7,169 bases of DNA, taken from the NCBI GenBank assembly GCA_016763895.1, contig JAESSV010000021.1:1-7169 (forward strand). Reading direction: 5' to 3'. Both the position numbers and the translations under genes were made by a program. Position 1 is the stretch's first letter; every line of letters starts with the position of its first letter. This DNA is from Magnetovibrio sp. (GTDB lineage: Bacteria > Pseudomonadota > Alphaproteobacteria > Rhodospirillales > Magnetovibrionaceae). Below the pieces are notes generated by a model. That model saw nothing but the letters and a program-made list of their open reading frames with translations. It made no database searches and had not been told where the DNA came from. This document shows, piece by piece, positions 5,393-7,169 of the stretch.

Positions 5393-7169
5393 AAACCTTG
5401 AACCGGACCCCGGCCCAAAGTCGCGCGGCCAGACCCGAACATAATGTGTGGGTGTCTGCTAATGCGGGAACGGGCAAAACCCGGGTGTTGGTGGACCGCA
5501 TCGCGCGCTTGCTTTTGGACGGTGCCCGGCCTGAAAAAATTCTCTGCCTGACGTTTACCAAAACCGGGGCGGCCGAAATGTCGGATCGCATCAGCCGTTT
5601 GTTGGGCGCTTGGGCCATCATGGACGACGCGGACTTAACCACGGATTTAACCGCCCTCATCGGGGGCACCCCCAGCGCAGAAAACACCGACACGGCGCGC
5701 AAGCTTTTTGCCCGCGTGTTGGATGTTCCGGGGGGCTTAAAAATCCGCACCATCCATTCTTTTTGCGAAAGCCTTATTGGGCGTTTTCCGGTTGAAGCCG
5801 GTATCGCCCCCCATTTTTCTGTCATCGACGAACGCACTACGGCGGAACTTTTAAACGATGCCCGCGAACACATTTTGGCCCAAAGCATTTCCGATCCAGA
5901 CGGTGACCTAGCCGGGGCTCTTACCCACTTGGCGGAACTGGTCAACGAAGATGACTTTACGACCTTGATGCAAGGCTTGACCGGAAAACGCGCGCGCTTA
6001 AATGAAGTGGTTGCCCATTACAAAAGCCAGGGCGGCCTGTCCAAGGCCATCACAAAGTTGGTGGGGCTAAACGTCGAAGACTCAGATACCGACACCATTT
6101 TAAAAACCGCACTCAAACCCGGGGCCATTGACGAACTTAGCCTCACCCGCGCCGCCAATGCGTTGCTGCACGGATCCCCAACCAGCCAAAAAAATGCTGG
6201 CAAAATAAAAGAATTTCTAAACTTAAAAACAGACGCTCGCATTTGTGCTTTCGACAAACTTTACAAAACTTTATTCGTCACCCAAAAAAATGAGCCGGCG
6301 TCTTTGACCCGCACCATGACGTCTAAGGGAGCGCGTGATTTCGAACCTGCGCTGGAAGAAATCATGCTCACGGAACAAGACCGTGTGTTGGACATTTTAG
6401 AAAAAATTCGGGCCCGCAAAACGGCGGATGCGACGGTGTCCCTCTTAACGGTCGGTCAAGCCATGATCGAAACTTATGAACATTTAAAAGGCGTGCGTGC
6501 TTATCTGGACTATGACGATTTGATCGACACCGCCCGGGAACTGTTGTCCACACAGGGCGGGGTGAGTTGGGTTCATTTTAAACTTGATGGCGGCATCGAT
6601 CATATTTTGGTGGATGAAAGCCAAGACACCAGTCCCGCACAATGGGACGTGGTGCAAAGCCTTGCCACCGATTTTCATTCCGGTCTTGGCCGTCACGAAG
6701 AAACAAACGAAAAACCCCGCACGGTGTTTGCCGTGGGCGACGAAAAACAATCCATCTATTCTTTTCAAGGTGCTGATCCTTTAGAATTTGGACGCATGCG
6801 CGAACACTTCTCAGTGCGGGCAACGGAGGGCGGACAAAGTTTTCACAAAATTCAATTGATCGAATCGTTTCGCACCGTCGAAGCCGTGTTGCGTGTTGTT
6901 GACCGTGTATTCGCCCAACCGGGAGCCTCGGAAGGATTAACCTTTGATGGCAACTTTGTAACCCACAAAACCTATCGTGAAAAACAGGCGGGCCTGGTTG
7001 AATTGTGGCCGACATTCAAACCCGAACCCCAAGAAGACGTCGATCCTTGGGATGCGCCGTTGGATTATAAAAACCACCAAAGTGCCGAGCTGCGTCTGGC
7101 CAATAAAATAGCCGACACCGTTCAGGGCTGGATCAAAGACAAAGAAATTCTCACCGCCGAAAACCGCCC
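5389..7169 (+). CDS. addA: AddA, UvrD-family helicase subunit of AddAB (5' half, cut by window edge)
   Basis: AddA is the 3'-5' SF1A helicase and second nuclease of the AddAB complex. The frame stays open from the ATG at 5389 to the window end, giving 593 codons of a protein usually about 1,100-1,200 residues long. Motifs appear in order. The Q-motif glutamine is Q10 in RTPAQ. Walker A is SANAGTGKT (23-31), and motif Ia is LTFTKTGAAEM (54-64). Then come IRTIHSFC (119-126), YDDLI before motif II, and Walker B with LVDESQDT (407-414). Motif III is VGDEKQSIYSFQGADP (449-464), and motif IV is ESFRT (492-496). Motifs V and VI and the C-terminal PD-(D/E)XK nuclease domain lie beyond the edge. The order addB then addA, with an ATGA overlap, fits equimolar subunit production. 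All visible ATPase residues are intact. A local AT-rich patch (about 6181-6300) falls between motifs Ia and II, where the family varies most. Confidence 0.95.
   Translation, partial: MKTLNRTPAQSRAARPEHNVWVSANAGTGKTRVLVDRIARLLLDGARPEKILCLTFTKTGAAEMSDRISRLLGAWAIMDDADLTTDLTALIGGTPSAENTDTARKLFARVLDVPGGLKIRTIHSFCESLIGRFPVEAGIAPHFSVIDERTTAELLNDAREHILAQSISDPDGDLAGALTHLAELVNEDDFTTLMQGLTGKRARLNEVVAHYKSQGGLSKAITKLVGLNVEDSDTDTILKTALKPGAIDELSLTRAANALLHGSPTSQKNAGKIKEFLNLKTDARICAFDKLYKTLFVTQKNEPASLTRTMTSKGARDFEPALEEIMLTEQDRVLDILEKIRARKTADATVSLLTVGQAMIETYEHLKGVRAYLDYDDLIDTARELLSTQGGVSWVHFKLDGGIDHILVDESQDTSPAQWDVVQSLATDFHSGLGRHEETNEKPRTVFAVGDEKQSIYSFQGADPLEFGRMREHFSVRATEGGQSFHKIQLIESFRTVEAVLRVVDRVFAQPGASEGLTFDGNFVTHKTYREKQAGLVELWPTFKPEPQEDVDPWDAPLDYKNHQSAELRLANKIADTVQGWIKDKEILTAENR
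6186..6292 (+). repeat. Two copies of an A7-containing 11-mer inside addA
   Basis: CCAAAAAAATG occurs at 6186-6196 and again at 6282-6292, both inside addA and in the same reading phase (CAA AAA AAT, Gln-Lys-Asn). Each is a homopolymer of seven A, a class of tract prone to polymerase or ribosome slippage. The copies may simply reflect local AT-rich codon choice. Confidence 0.6.

Noticed and set aside
5358..5945. 195-codon open frame on the minus strand across the addB–addA junction
   Set aside because: It lies opposite the intact AddA Walker A and motif Ia region and encodes a Ser/Arg-rich low-complexity peptide, as expected of an antisense shadow.
6182..6200. CCAGC...GCTGG inverted repeat around the first addA A7 tract, as a terminator
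   Set aside because: The stem has only five pairs and is not followed by a T run on the coding strand. It sits within a continuous conserved reading frame.
2417..7169. Search for Chi-like recombination hotspots in the add genes
   Set aside because: The Chi sequence recognised by alphaproteobacterial AddAB is not something I can deduce from this window, so any short repeated word would be a guess.

Overview
The window reads as ordinary chromosome of an alphaproteobacterium. The evidence is the gene order tsaE–amgK–murU–addB–addA, the alphaproteobacterial style of AddB (N-terminal [11 protein letters not shown], no Walker A motif, C-terminal RecB-type nuclease), and a divergent thioredoxin-reductase-like ferredoxin–NADP reductase of the type common in that class. 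GC looks moderate by eye, with heavy use of TTG for leucine and GCC for alanine. I cannot place it to genus. A Rhodospirillales-like marine lineage is only a guess.

Layout. On the minus strand, positions 1-164 hold the first 54 codons of a ferredoxin–NADP reductase that runs off the left edge. A 96-bp intergenic region (165-260) separates it from a rightward gene train that fills the rest of the window. The train is tsaE (261-740, tRNA t6A synthesis ATPase), amgK (733-1722, amino-sugar anomeric kinase), murU (1719-2420, MurNAc-1-phosphate uridylyltransferase), addB (2417-5392, nuclease/helicase-like subunit) and addA (5389 to the right edge, helicase/nuclease, 593 codons present). Every junction overlaps: 8 bp, then 4 bp three times. 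The genes therefore look like one translationally coupled operon, read from a promoter that must lie at or near 165-260. No gap between genes exceeds 96 bp, so no long non-coding stretch is left unexplained.

How the genes work together. AmgK and MurU are consecutive enzymes of the peptidoglycan-recycling shortcut (MurNAc to MurNAc-1-P to UDP-MurNAc), which bypasses the fosfomycin-sensitive de novo step. AddB and AddA form the heterodimeric helicase-nuclease that processes double-strand breaks for RecA. TsaE is the ATPase of the TsaB/TsaD/TsaE complex for tRNA t6A37. The three functions are not biochemically linked, but this grouping is, as I recall it, a familiar alphaproteobacterial arrangement.

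I found no mobile element, CRISPR array, RNA gene or new system. The observation most worth checking is in AmgK: the position of the Mg-binding asparagine of the aminoglycoside-phosphotransferase fold is isoleucine (I190, codon 1300-1302), one base away from Asn. Lesser points are the TTG start of addB and a pair of CCAAAAAAATG repeats in addA, each containing an in-phase A-AAA-AAT heptamer, the second followed by a stop in the -1 frame.
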